A stretch of 44,522 bases of DNA. Origin: a virus. Below, piece by piece: positions 1 through 5,817 of this stretch. The stretch is taken from positions 1-44,522 of IMG/VR virus record IMGVR_UViG_3300042923_000179; one strand, 5' to 3'. How positions within the stretch are numbered: the first letter of the stretch is position 1; each line of letters starts with the position of its first letter. The translations under genes were made by a program, and so were the position numbers. The notes under the pieces are model-generated. The model was given only the letters and a program-made list of their open reading frames with translations, did not search any database and was not told the DNA's origin.

Positions 1-127
1 AAGCTGCCGCGATCCACGAGCCGCCGATCCTTCAGCGTGCCGAAGTTAACCGTTCCGCTTCCGATGTCGATAATACGCACCGTACCGCTCCCGGCGACCA
101 GCAGACCCGCTGTGACGCCCTCGGCAG
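1..127. repeat. 127-bp terminal direct repeat, left copy (circular closure)
   Basis: Bases 1-127 are identical to 44396-44522. A repeat of exactly 127 bp equals a common maximum assembly k-mer, so this is most simply the overlap of a circular assembly. It would not then be a biological terminal repeat. It lies inside the actin-like gene, whose frame is restored when the ends are joined, which supports true circularity. Confidence 0.95.
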
Positions 128-557
128 ATACTTCGCAGCGCCTAACCACTAGAACGCGTCTAACGCCATTTACGGCGATCTCGTGACGTCCCGTTAGTTG
201 CTGCTTGATGTCGGCCTTCTCCGTCGCCGTGTATCGGCCTATCGGTTGCCCGACGATGATCTGATGCTCTGTGCCGTCTGCGAATTGATGGAGCGCCAGC
301 AGCACCCGGAGCCGGGCGTCAAGCGTTGCCTTCGTGTCGCCTTTCAAGCTGTCAGCGGCGTCACTCTCGTTCTGAGCCAGCGATCCCGCGAAGCCCCTCA
401 TGCCCTCATAGCTCCATTCCCAATCCGTCTCCCCGTGCCGCTGCTCGATCCGGCGCTCGCGCCAGTCGTAGCCGATCGTCGACGGGAATACATGGAGCGC
501 CTTGCCGTCGTAGACCTTCGTCGCCGATCCGCCTGCATCGATTGCCACGATGCCCAT
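1..557 (-). CDS. parM: ParM-like actin ATPase, N-terminal part (gene continues at the right end)
   Basis: First 185 codons of a 266-residue actin-fold protein. Joining base 1 to base 44395 gives one 801-nt frame that stops at 44152. The phosphate-1 motif is visible at residues 5-16 (AIDAGGSATKVY) and phosphate-2 at 162-172 (IIDIGSGTVNF). In this family ATP-driven filaments bind an adaptor on centromere repeats and push plasmid copies apart. The ATG at 555-557 follows GGAAGGAG at good spacing. It is short for a ParM (usually about 300-330 residues) but all three nucleotide motifs are present. A ParR-like gene follows with an 8-nt overlap, and a promoter with four GTCTATG-type boxes precedes it. 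The assignment to the actin/ParM superfamily is firm; which subfamily (Alp, StbA or phage actin) is not resolved. Confidence 0.85.
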   Translation of the reverse strand, partial: MGIVAIDAGGSATKVYDGKALHVFPSTIGYDWRERRIEQRHGETDWEWSYEGMRGFAGSLAQNESDAADSLKGDTKATLDARLRVLLALHQFADGTEHQIIVGQPIGRYTATEKADIKQQLTGRHEIAVNGVRRVLVVRRCEVSAEGVTAGLLVAGSGTVRIIDIGSGTVNFGTLKDRRLVDRGS

Positions 558-636
558 CAGCCTCACTCCTTCCCATAACCCGTTATGTGACTCGCGGCTG
601 TCGACCGCTGTCGTCGTTTAACTGGTTATGGAAGTA

Positions 637-712
637 GTCTATGGGCGAAGCTAGTCTATGTTTCCTCTTAGGCTCGTACTATTTTCATAGACTCGTCCCG
701 GTTGATAGACAA
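637..712 (-). promoter_or_regulatory. parM promoter with GTCTATG boxes, candidate centromere/operator
   Basis: On the minus strand, TTGTCT (712-707) and TATGAA (689-684) are 17 bp apart. The heptamer GTCTATG occurs at 637-643 and 654-660 on the plus strand, inverted at 686-692, and as a degenerate copy (GATAGAC) at 704-710. Repeats just upstream of a parM gene usually form the ParR-binding centromere and autoregulate the operon. That role is inference here. One box overlaps the -10 region, as expected for an operator. Confidence 0.55.
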
Positions 713-735
713 ACAAAAAGAGCCCCGAAGGGCTC
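711..735 (-). terminator. intrinsic terminator after the accessory-gene block
   Basis: On the minus strand a perfect 6-bp stem GAGCCC/GGGCTC with a UUCG tetraloop is followed by TTTTTGTTT. It overlaps the stop codon of the 59-codon gene and separates the small-gene operon from the parM promoter. Confidence 0.9.
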
Positions 736-913
736 ACATTAGTTTCGTCACTATCTTAACGGTTTTCGTTAAGTCGTGTATCGTCGCTTTCTTTTTCGCC
801 GCGTATTCGGTCGCCATCTCTATGGCCTCGTCGTCCGATTTTGCGTCATGCAAATATTTACGCTTGCACGGGAATTGTCCGTTCGGCTTGTAAAGTAACG
901 TGTACATTATCAT
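734..913 (-). CDS. small hypothetical protein, 59 aa
   Basis: Last gene of the accessory block; its TGA sits inside the terminator hairpin. The ATG at 911-913 overlaps the upstream TGA by 4 nt (ATGA) and has GGAGG seven bases away. The protein starts MIMYTLLYKPNGQ, is lysine-rich, and has a central acidic/alanine helix (DDEAIEMATEYAAKK), so it is probably a small soluble alpha/beta protein. I recognise no family. The in-frame extension upstream of this start is rejected because it would run through the previous genes. Confidence 0.75.
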   Translation of the reverse strand: MIMYTLLYKPNGQFPCKRKYLHDAKSDDEAIEMATEYAAKKKATIHDLTKTVKIVTKLM

Positions 914-993
914 TGGCGCTCCTCCAATTGCTCGACGATCCTGATCAAGAATATGATGACTACCCCGATAAGCGGCGCGACCCAATCACCCAT
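910..993 (-). CDS. 27-residue single-span membrane peptide
   Basis: A very short gene bridging its neighbours. The ATG (991-993) overlaps the upstream stop by 8 nt and its own TGA overlaps the next ATG by 4 nt. The peptide is a short N-terminus, a hydrophobic stretch of about 13 residues (APLIGVVIIFLIR) and a charged tail ending QLEERQ. The tail codons also carry the GGAGG ribosome site of the next gene. Tight coupling on both sides argues that it is translated. It could be a small membrane modulator or merely a coupling leader; function unknown. Confidence 0.6.
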   Translation of the reverse strand: MGDWVAPLIGVVIIFLIRIVEQLEERQ

Positions 994-1315
994 TGTCGTC
1001 ATCCTCCTCCACTTCGTACGTGCGCTCTATCCTTCCGTCCGCATGGTAGATGATTATTTTCGCGTCCGGCTTTTCTGCAATCGGTTCTTCCCACATGGTC
1101 GGCTCGTCTGTGCCGTCGTCGTCTTCATCAGCGGGGTACGAAGGCCAGCGATACCCGCAGCACTCACAATACGCAGAATGCTCTTGCGTGATGTCGAGGA
1201 GCTTGTCATAAGCTTCTGCCGCACCCTCCGCCTGTATGATGACGTGGGCAGCGACGACCTCGTTAATGATGAAATATCCGCCGCTATTGTTTTGCGAAAA
1301 GTGGAAATACTTCAT
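986..1315 (-). CDS. DUF7296-like phage protein, 109 aa
   Basis: Begins MKYFHFSQNNSGGYF, a start I recognise from a family of phage accessory proteins (DUF7296-like). A CxCC cluster at about residues 50-53 (YCECCGYRW) is typical of that family and may bind metal. The C-terminal half is acidic and ends in EEDDDNG. The ATG overlaps the upstream TGA in a TGATG junction, implying coupled translation. The function of the family is unknown; it usually travels in early accessory regions of siphophages and myophages. Confidence 0.8.
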   Translation of the reverse strand: MKYFHFSQNNSGGYFIINEVVAAHVIIQAEGAAEAYDKLLDITQEHSAYCECCGYRWPSYPADEDDDGTDEPTMWEEPIAEKPDAKIIIYHADGRIERTYEVEEDDDNG

Positions 1316-1692
1316 CAGCGCACCGCCTTGCACACGTCGTACTTCTTCGCCGCATAGGCCCGGTCTCGCGTGATATGGTCGGCGAGTCCGTACCGCTTGC
1401 CCGTCACGCCGCACGCCCGGCATTTATGCACGTCATAATATTGCCCCGTTCGATCTCGTACCGTGTATAGGTTCTGCTTCTCCCAATCGTGTTTGGCTTC
1501 GACATCCGGCAGCATGCGGGACGCCACCAGCTCGCGGGCCGACTCCCCCGATCGCAATGTGTCGTTGAAATATTGGATGACCTCCGCTCCGTACGTCTCC
1601 GGGTCGCGATCCTTTGGCACGTTCAGCACCTCCAGCCATGCTGTGCTATCCTCTGCGCCTGCCTTCTTTACACTGATCTCGATTCGTTTCAC
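1315..1692 (-). CDS. hypothetical protein with C-terminal zinc-binding cysteines, 125 aa
   Basis: GTG start (1690-1692) forming a GTGA overlap with the upstream stop and preceded by AAAGGAGGAG. The N-terminal half is mixed alpha/beta (KRIEISVKKAG). The C-terminal part holds CRACG near residue 96 and a further Cys near the end (KYDVCK), with a His between them, so a small zinc knuckle is plausible. It may bind nucleic acid, but this is inference. No named family recognised. Confidence 0.7.
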   Translation of the reverse strand: MKRIEISVKKAGAEDSTAWLEVLNVPKDRDPETYGAEVIQYFNDTLRSGESARELVASRMLPDVEAKHDWEKQNLYTVRDRTGQYYDVHKCRACGVTGKRYGLADHITRDRAYAAKKYDVCKAVR

Positions 1693-1907
1693 TTCGTCTC
1701 CTCCTTTTCGAATATGCCGCCGCACCCGCTGACGATGCTGCTGCATGTGTACGTCGTGATTTTGATCTGCCGGAAAAAGCCGTCACGCTTGTAACGGTAC
1801 GTTCCGCGAAGTCCGACCGTATTGCCGCACATCGGGCATTTTGTTACGCTGCTTGCCGTTTCCTTCCGCGCCTGTTCGCCTGTCTTAATGATCCGGTATG
1901 TCGTCAT
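1689..1907 (-). CDS. zinc-ribbon protein, 72 aa
   Basis: CPMCG at residues 24-28 pairs with Cys55 and Cys62 to give four likely zinc ligands of a ribbon fold. The rest is basic and beta-rich (GTYRYKRDGFF). The ATG lies inside the end of the upstream gene (23-nt overlap) with GGGGGAGAG just ahead of it. Small zinc ribbons in phages often bind DNA or modify host transcription; nothing here fixes the role. Confidence 0.75.
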   Translation of the reverse strand: MTTYRIIKTGEQARKETASSVTKCPMCGNTVGLRGTYRYKRDGFFRQIKITTYTCSSIVSGCGGIFEKEETK

Positions 1908-2259
1908 TGCTCTCCCCCTTCCCCGAACGCGATCCGTCTGCTGGTTTCCGTTGCCGCTTCTTCACAACCTCGCACACCTCGAACCCTTGATCCCTGAGAC
2001 GGTCTCTAATCTCAAGAAACTTATCCCGGAACCAGTATGGATACGCGAACCCGTGATCTCCATCGGCGTAGTTTAGCAGCTCGGGGAATGTGTACGTCTT
2101 CGACGGGTCGAGCGCCATCCGAGTACAGTAGGCCGTCGTACGTCCGTTCCTTCGCCCTCGTGGGAAAACGGCTTCGCCTGTCAGAATGTAGTCCTTCTGC
2201 CAATCTTGCAGCTTGAACCCTAGCGCCTTTTCGATATGCTCGATGAACTTAGCCTTCAT
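1885..2259 (-). CDS. hypothetical protein, 124 aa
   Basis: Starts MKAKFIEHIEKALGFKLQDW, chosen because its ATG makes an ATGA overlap with the upstream stop. The pattern of an N-terminal helix, then LQDWQKDYI and a GRRNGRTTA loop, resembles a small phage family related to the N-terminus of ATPase/terminase-like proteins. The loop looks P-loop-like, but there is no canonical Walker A lysine-serine pair. The tail is basic and low in structure. Function unknown. Confidence 0.7.
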   Translation of the reverse strand: MKAKFIEHIEKALGFKLQDWQKDYILTGEAVFPRGRRNGRTTAYCTRMALDPSKTYTFPELLNYADGDHGFAYPYWFRDKFLEIRDRLRDQGFEVCEVVKKRQRKPADGSRSGKGESNDDIPDH

Positions 2260-2531
2260 AGCTGCTCCGTGAAGACGTGCAGCATAAGGAGCCCGCCTTG
2301 CAATCCGATCGTGCCGAGGTGCCGGAGCGTACTTAGATCGTGCTGAAGATCCTCGCCCGTCATGTAGACCCATACGTCAATATGCTCTGTCGACGGAACA
2401 TCCGGGACCGATGCGTATATGACAGCCCTTCCATGCTGCTCGACCGCCGACAATAGGCGCGAGCCTGCCGCCAAGGCCATCACTTGCCGACGCTGTCCGG
2501 TGATAAGGTTATATTTAAAAATCCGGTTCAT
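2256..2531 (-). CDS. DUF7352-like phage protein, 91 aa
   Basis: The protein is beta-rich. MNRIFKYNLITGQ is followed by MALAAGSRLLSAVEQHG and then an aromatic segment (VYASVP.. WVYMTG). I recognise this order from the DUF7352 family of small phage proteins (N-terminal strand, Pro/Ala-Gly-hydrophobic turn, Gln-Gly, TG). ATGA overlap with the gene above. Family function is unknown. The start is the coupled ATG; the longer in-frame extension has no ribosome site and would overlap the upstream gene. Confidence 0.75.
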   Translation of the reverse strand: MNRIFKYNLITGQRRQVMALAAGSRLLSAVEQHGRAVIYASVPDVPSTEHIDVWVYMTGEDLQHDLSTLRHLGTIGLQGGLLMLHVFTEQL

Positions 2532-2785
2532 AGTTCTTCCGCCTCCTCTGCTCGCTGCTCGCCCCATTGGGCGATGTCTTTCTTGAGCCATACCGGACCA
2601 CATGCCAGCTCTTGGAGCGGTGCCGGGAATCCGGCCTTCCCTCCTTTGTAGCGGTGGACCTGCATCCGGCTCCAGCCAAGGAGCGCGGCAGCTTCCGCCA
2701 CGCCCACAAGCTCGAAGTCTTCAAGATGACGAGTGGTACGGAGCGCGTCCTCGAACGCCTTGCGTAGCTGTTCAATTCGGTTCAA
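2528..2785 (-). CDS. MerR/AlpA-like helix-turn-helix protein, 85 aa
   Basis: Residues about 28-75 (VGVAEAAALLGWSRMQVHRY ... PVWLKKDIAQW) match the winged HTH used by AlpA/excisionase-type phage regulators: a helix-turn-helix with the LGWS/QVHRY recognition helix, then a short wing and an anchoring Trp. The likely start is TTG (2783-2785), with GGGAGGCGGG nine bases upstream; an ATG at 2819-2821 is the alternative. Overlaps the gene above. It may regulate this accessory operon or the lysis-lysogeny switch. An excisionase role is unlikely because no integrase is present. Confidence 0.75.
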   Translation of the reverse strand: MNRIEQLRKAFEDALRTTRHLEDFELVGVAEAAALLGWSRMQVHRYKGGKAGFPAPLQELACGPVWLKKDIAQWGEQRAEEAEEL

Positions 2786-3209
2786 TGCTGCCCGCCTCCC
2801 TCGCAGCTTCCGCCGCCTCATGTGCTTCTCGGAGCGTCTCGGTGAGTTGGTTGTTCATCATTCGTTCCCGTGATTGTTCGGTCGCCTCTCGCGATAGCTT
2901 GTAGGGCTCGAAGGGGAGTCCTTTCGCGATGCCCCACCCTTTGCACGATGTACAGTTTTTAGCGTGCAATCTGACGGAGCTTGGGTCGCGTAGAATGCCG
3001 TCCCAGCAATGCGGCGCGCGGCACGGATCGAGGAGCCGGATTGCTTCGATGATCGGCGTGAGCACCCACGATTCGCGCCACAGTGCCGTGTCCCTTTTGA
3101 TCCCGTAATCCGTCGAACCGTCGTCGAACGGTCCGAAGCGCGCCGTGTGCATCGTTGCCATCTTGAGCGCTTTCTCCAACTCTTCCCGTGCCTTCTTGAT
3201 TGCTGCCAT
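2772..3209 (-). CDS. hypothetical protein with CxxC pair, 145 aa
   Basis: An alpha-helical N-terminus (KKAREELEKALKMA) leads into a segment with CRAPHC near residue 64 and CTSC near residue 87, four plausible zinc ligands arranged like a short zinc finger or DnaJ-type knuckle. The C-terminus is a charged coiled coil (REAHEAAEAAREAG). ATG start with GGGAGAG upstream. No family recognised; a nucleic-acid-binding adaptor is a reasonable guess only. Confidence 0.65.
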   Translation of the reverse strand: MAAIKKAREELEKALKMATMHTARFGPFDDGSTDYGIKRDTALWRESWVLTPIIEAIRLLDPCRAPHCWDGILRDPSSVRLHAKNCTSCKGWGIAKGLPFEPYKLSREATEQSRERMMNNQLTETLREAHEAAEAAREAGSIEPN

Positions 3210-3224
3210 TATTGTCCACTCTCC

Positions 3225-3368
3225 CTATTTTCGTCTGCGCCGGGTAACGACCCGGCAGAGCCCTATTTCTTGATCCGCCATTACTGTTATGAGCCCCATC
3301 GCGTCGAGCAAGATCATCGGCACGTACACCCGACCATAGACCGCGTAATCGATCAGATACGGCTTCAT
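3225..3368 (-). CDS. small basic hypothetical protein, 47 aa
   Basis: ATG at 3366-3368 preceded by GGAGGCGGGCGCT, a strong ribosome site. The protein begins MKPYLIDYAVYGRVYVPMIL and ends in a basic run (VVTRRRRK). The beta-hairpin-like hydrophobic core followed by an arginine tail resembles small phage proteins of unknown role. The TAG is 15 nt before the next ATG, so spacing fits the operon. Confidence 0.65.
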   Translation of the reverse strand: MKPYLIDYAVYGRVYVPMILLDAMGLITVMADQEIGLCRVVTRRRRK

Positions 3369-3432
3369 AGCGCCCGCCTCCATTTTGTGGTAGGATGGAG
3401 ACAAGGCCCGCCAGCCTTGCCCCCTGTGTACT

Positions 3433-3645
3433 TTACTTGCTTCTGCGTTGATCGGTTATCGCATTATGTCGGTCATACGCGGCCTGCTCTTCATCCGTGA
3501 GCGCGTAACGCTCCATGATGATCTTCGATTCGGCGCGGTGCTCGGCTTGCGTGATCCGGCGAAGCCCGCGCTTGTCAGTGATGACCCGGAGAAGGTGCTC
3601 TCGTTTCTGCATCTTCTCGTACGCCTTAGCTGTGATCTTATCCAT
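3433..3645 (-). CDS. small charged helical protein, 70 aa
   Basis: MDKITAKAYEKMQKREHLL is preceded by AAGGAGGTGAGGGAAAC, an ideal ribosome site. The protein is highly charged and helical throughout, with no cysteines or membrane segment. It lies directly under one of three repeated promoters (3663-3699). A hairpin (GGCAAGGC/GCCTTGTC) at about 3400-3421 follows the stop and may attenuate transcription. Function unknown. Confidence 0.7.
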   Translation of the reverse strand: MDKITAKAYEKMQKREHLLRVITDKRGLRRITQAEHRAESKIIMERYALTDEEQAAYDRHNAITDQRRSK

Positions 3646-3662
3646 GTTTCCCTCACCTCCTT

Positions 3663-3699
3663 GATATAAATATAACACGTTTCGGATATAGATGCAACA
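3663..3699 (-). promoter_or_regulatory. duplicated-element promoter, copy 1
   Basis: Minus strand: TTGCAT (3697-3692) and TATATT (3674-3669) with a 17-bp spacer. A 15-bp element (plus-strand consensus GATATAAATRYAACA, one mismatch here) occurs twice, at 3663-3677 and 3685-3699, 22 bp apart, one copy over each hexamer. Spacing of about two helical turns suggests a bound regulator. Confidence 0.8.
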
Positions 3700-3700
3700 A

Positions 3701-3868
3701 CTATTTTCCGGCTTCGAGTCTCGCTAGCTCCTTCTGCCAATACTGTAAATCACCTTCGGTTTTCAATTTGAGGAATGCCGGGTGTTCGCCCTCTTCGATG
3801 CCCTCTAGGAATCGCTGACAATGCGCGATCTTCTTCTTCACCATCTCCAGCAGGTCGTAATTGGTCAT
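3701..3868 (-). CDS. small helical hypothetical protein, 55 aa
   Basis: Reads MTNYDLLEMVKKKIAHCQRF and ends in ARLEAGK. The ATG directly abuts the upstream TAG, so translation is probably coupled. Almost entirely helical and amphipathic, with a WQKELARLE heptad pattern that suggests a small coiled coil. The TAG (3701-3703) lies next to the -35 side of the following repeated promoter. No family recognised. Confidence 0.7.
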   Translation of the reverse strand: MTNYDLLEMVKKKIAHCQRFLEGIEEGEHPAFLKLKTEGDLQYWQKELARLEAGK

Positions 3869-4243
3869 CTATACTAGGTTCGCTCCTTTCTTCTCAGCGG
3901 CCTCGCGGTAGGCTTCGATACGTAGCGAAGCGAGGTGCTGCTCGGCATAATCCCACGTAGGAAGGTCACGCATCTTGTCGTCTGCGATCCTGATAAGCTC
4001 CACAAGCCCCTCAACCGTTTCGCCTTCGACGCCTTGTGCGACTTCCGCGATGTAAGCCTCGACGGCTTCCTCCGGCATCCATTGCCCGCTCTCCTCTAGG
4101 ATCTGGAGCGCGATGTCGTACGCTATCGCCATGGCCTCCCATTGCTTGACCGCGTTCTCGTTGTCGTAGCCTTCGCGTGTCATCTTCGCTTGCTCCAGTA
4201 CGTACGCCTTTTGTGCTTTGATTGCCTCGATCTTGTTTTCCAT
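3869..4243 (-). CDS. helical hypothetical protein, 124 aa
   Basis: MENKIEAIKAQKAYVLEQ start, chosen over the ATG nine bases upstream because the AAGGGAG ribosome site is correctly spaced only for this one. The N-terminal 60 residues form a likely coiled coil. The rest is acidic, with two further helices (PEEAVEAYIAEVAQG, YAEQHLASLRIEAY). Such proteins are common as phage accessory or host-takeover factors; nothing specific is visible. Confidence 0.7.
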   Translation of the reverse strand: MENKIEAIKAQKAYVLEQAKMTREGYDNENAVKQWEAMAIAYDIALQILEESGQWMPEEAVEAYIAEVAQGVEGETVEGLVELIRIADDKMRDLPTWDYAEQHLASLRIEAYREAAEKKGANLV

Positions 4244-4263
4244 TCGTCCCATCTCCCTTGTGG

Positions 4264-4279
4264 GAGCCCCGAAGAGCTC
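4264..4279 (-). terminator. UUCG hairpin between small genes, weak terminator or processing site
   Basis: Minus strand GAGCTC-TTCG-GGGCTC: a 6-bp stem with one G-U pair and a UUCG tetraloop, like the terminator at 711-735 but without a T-run. It probably stabilises the 3' end of the transcript or partly terminates it. Confidence 0.45.
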
Positions 4280-4282
4280 CGC

Positions 4283-4468
4283 TTATTTGTTGTTTACGTC
4301 CGCTGTTACCGTGATCTCGCACTCGCCAGCTTCGACCGCTTCCCGAAGTCTCTTCGGCTGCTTGCTTACCGCCGCCCGGATCGCTTGCGCCTCCGTCATC
4401 CCCTCGCCCTTTACCGTCCGTGTGTGAGTGATGCCGCCGTCCTTGATCGCTACCGTGAAGATGTTCAT
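4283..4468 (-). CDS. small hypothetical protein, 61 aa
   Basis: MNIFTVAIKDGGITHTRTVK start; the ATG overlaps the upstream stop by 4 nt. The beta-strand, linker, helix (TEAQAIRAAVSKQPKRLREAV) and strand (CEITVTADV) order suggests a compact alpha/beta fold of dodecin/KOW size. No family recognised. It is followed by a UUCG hairpin. Confidence 0.65.
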   Translation of the reverse strand: MNIFTVAIKDGGITHTRTVKGEGMTEAQAIRAAVSKQPKRLREAVEAGECEITVTADVNNK

Positions 4469-4650
4469 GTTATCCGCTTCTCTTTATTTTCGCTTTTTTC
4501 GAAGTCCTCGCGCATCCCTTTTAACATGATGTTGTCTATATCGTTCAGAGGCACCCCCTGAGCGCGTAGCTCTTTCCTAAGCTCAGTTATACCCATCCCG
4601 GTCCGTTCTTTCACATGACGACTGAACGACTTGCTGCTAACTCTCCCCAT
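4465..4650 (-). CDS. small basic helical protein, 61 aa
   Basis: MGRVSSKSFSRHVKERTGMG start with AAGGAGGCGG upstream; it sits just below repeated promoter copy 2, so it is the first gene of its transcript. The helical, basic N-terminal half (SKSFSRHVKERTGM, ELRKELRAQG) could be a helix-turn-helix. The C-terminus is acidic-basic and disordered (FEKSENKEKR). A DNA-binding role is possible but not shown. Confidence 0.65.
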   Translation of the reverse strand: MGRVSSKSFSRHVKERTGMGITELRKELRAQGVPLNDIDNIMLKGMREDFEKSENKEKRIT

Positions 4651-4691
4651 CTCGACCGCCGCCTCCTTCGTTTTTAGTATTCCCTTGCCCT

Positions 4692-4728
4692 GATATAAAT
4701 ATAACACGATGCGGATATAAATGCAACA
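4692..4728 (-). promoter_or_regulatory. duplicated-element promoter, copy 2
   Basis: Minus strand TTGCAT (4726-4721), 17 bp, TATATT (4703-4698). The 15-bp elements lie at 4692-4706 and 4714-4728. The whole block from about 4664 to 4735, including the untranslated leader, is nearly identical to 5445-5513, a recent duplication. Confidence 0.85.
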
Positions 4729-4729
4729 A

Positions 4730-5221
4730 CTATCTTAGCATATCCCAAACTTCGAGATCGACCTCGCCAAGAATCTCCGCCGTGACTGTCGTGTCGTTGT
4801 TCGTGCTATAATGCTCCACTAGGCGTGGGACATCAGCCTCGCTCAAAACATAAGCAATGGTTTTCCACGGGCTCCAATGTGAGTACGCTCCCGAATATGT
4901 CCGCGTAACCTTGACCGCGACAGCCTTCGTCAGTCGTTCCGGTAATTCCAGCCCAACGACCTTCACAGCGTCGATCATCCGACCGCCGTCCCGTATAATC
5001 TCCACAAGTCCGCGCTTCTCCAGCGCCGCCAATGTCGAACTACTCATCGTGGCGTAGACATAGCCACCTTCAACGATCCCGACCCCTTCGTGCCCGATGT
5101 GGCGGACGCCTGTCGGCGTTGCAAGTATCATCCCGCCGCGCTCGCCGTTGGTTTTATAATACCAGTCTGCCGCCCGTAATTTATCCATCGTCGCTTGCAT
5201 CGTTTTCGACAATTTCGCCAT
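4730..5221 (-). CDS. putative winged-helix-like protein, 163 aa
   Basis: MAKLSKTMQATMDKLRAADW, chosen because AAAGGAGAG is eight bases upstream; a GTG at 5228-5230 is the alternative. N-terminal helices, then a glycine-rich beta region and SSSTLAALEKRGLVEIIRDG near residue 70, which reads like the recognition helix and wing of a winged-helix domain. The C-terminal half (VTRTYSGAYSHWSPW ... VLSEADVPRLVEHY) is a separate alpha/beta domain. It may be a transcriptional or anti-host factor; confidence in the fold is modest. Confidence 0.65.
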   Translation of the reverse strand: MAKLSKTMQATMDKLRAADWYYKTNGERGGMILATPTGVRHIGHEGVGIVEGGYVYATMSSSTLAALEKRGLVEIIRDGGRMIDAVKVVGLELPERLTKAVAVKVTRTYSGAYSHWSPWKTIAYVLSEADVPRLVEHYSTNNDTTVTAEILGEVDLEVWDMLR

Positions 5222-5222
5222 A

Positions 5223-5438
5223 TCAGACACTCTCCTTTAGAATCGTGTAGACTGTGTTCGCTTTCGGCGCGTCCGGCTGGATCATGATGGCGTAGGCCGC
5301 GCCGTTATCCTTCATTCGCAAAACGTGCTTGTATGCTGCATCCATCATTACTTTTTCGCTCCGCGCTACCATGGCGACGTGCTCCACAATCCGACGTCCT
5401 CCTCGTGTGTATGTCGCTAGTGCTCTTTTCATCATCCC
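5223..5438 (-). CDS. small hypothetical protein, 71 aa
   Basis: MMKRALATYTRGGRRIVEHV, first gene after promoter copy 3. Starting upstream would require reading through the promoter, so the ATG at 5436-5438 with GAGGGAG ahead is preferred. The strand-helix-strand layout (VAMVARSEKVMMDAAYKHVL, AYAIMIQPDA) gives a compact alpha/beta protein. Basic N-terminus. Function unknown. Confidence 0.7.
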   Translation of the reverse strand, partial: GMMKRALATYTRGGRRIVEHVAMVARSEKVMMDAAYKHVLRMKDNGAAYAIMIQPDAPKANTVYTILKESV

Positions 5439-5469
5439 GGCTCCCTCGTTTTTAGTATTCCCTTGCTCT

Positions 5470-5506
5470 GATATAAATATAACACGATGCGGATATAAAT
5501 GCAACA
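5470..5506 (-). promoter_or_regulatory. duplicated-element promoter, copy 3
   Basis: Minus strand TTGCAT (5504-5499), 17 bp, TATATT (5481-5476). The 15-bp elements are at 5470-5484 and 5492-5506. It lies right after the holin terminator and starts the accessory operon. Confidence 0.85.
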
Positions 5507-5519
5507 ACTATTTTGCGCA

Positions 5520-5547
5520 TAGAAAAAGCCGCCCATACATGGACGGC
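5520..5547 (-). terminator. late operon terminator after holin
   Basis: Minus strand GCCGTCC-ATGTAT-GGGCGGC, a 7-bp stem with one G-U pair, followed by TTTTTCT. It ends the structural/lysis transcript and insulates the following promoter. Confidence 0.9.
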
Positions 5548-5556
5548 CTTGGCACG

Positions 5557-5817
5557 TTATTCCTTTTGGTTGGTCTGCTTAATGAGCTGGTTCGCGAGCA
5601 CCGTAGCGCCAGCGACTAGCACGCCTTGGATGACATCCGATACCGGGTCGCCCTTGATGACAAACGGTGCGGCGACGGCCCCGAGGATGACGAGCACCCA
5701 CGGGATGGACCAGTCCGGCACCTTCGGCGTATTCTTCAGCAGCATGCCGAGCACATACAGGAATGGCATGAGAATCAATGCTTCCTCGACGATAAACGAT
5801 ACAATGTCATTAATCAT
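5557..5817 (-). CDS. holin, 86 aa
   Basis: Starts MINDIVSFIVEEALILMPFL with two to three membrane spans (about 9-27, 38-55 and a weaker 64-78). The sequence follows the Bacillus-group phage holin pattern: EEALILMP, LGMLLKNTP, DWSIPWVL, GVLVAGATV and NQLIK. Holins open the membrane to release the endolysin at the end of the lytic cycle. The ATG overlaps the upstream stop by 4 nt. XhlA and the amidase lie upstream in the same operon, giving a full lysis set, although fibre-like genes separate them. Confidence 0.9.
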   Translation of the reverse strand: MINDIVSFIVEEALILMPFLYVLGMLLKNTPKVPDWSIPWVLVILGAVAAPFVIKGDPVSDVIQGVLVAGATVLANQLIKQTNQKE

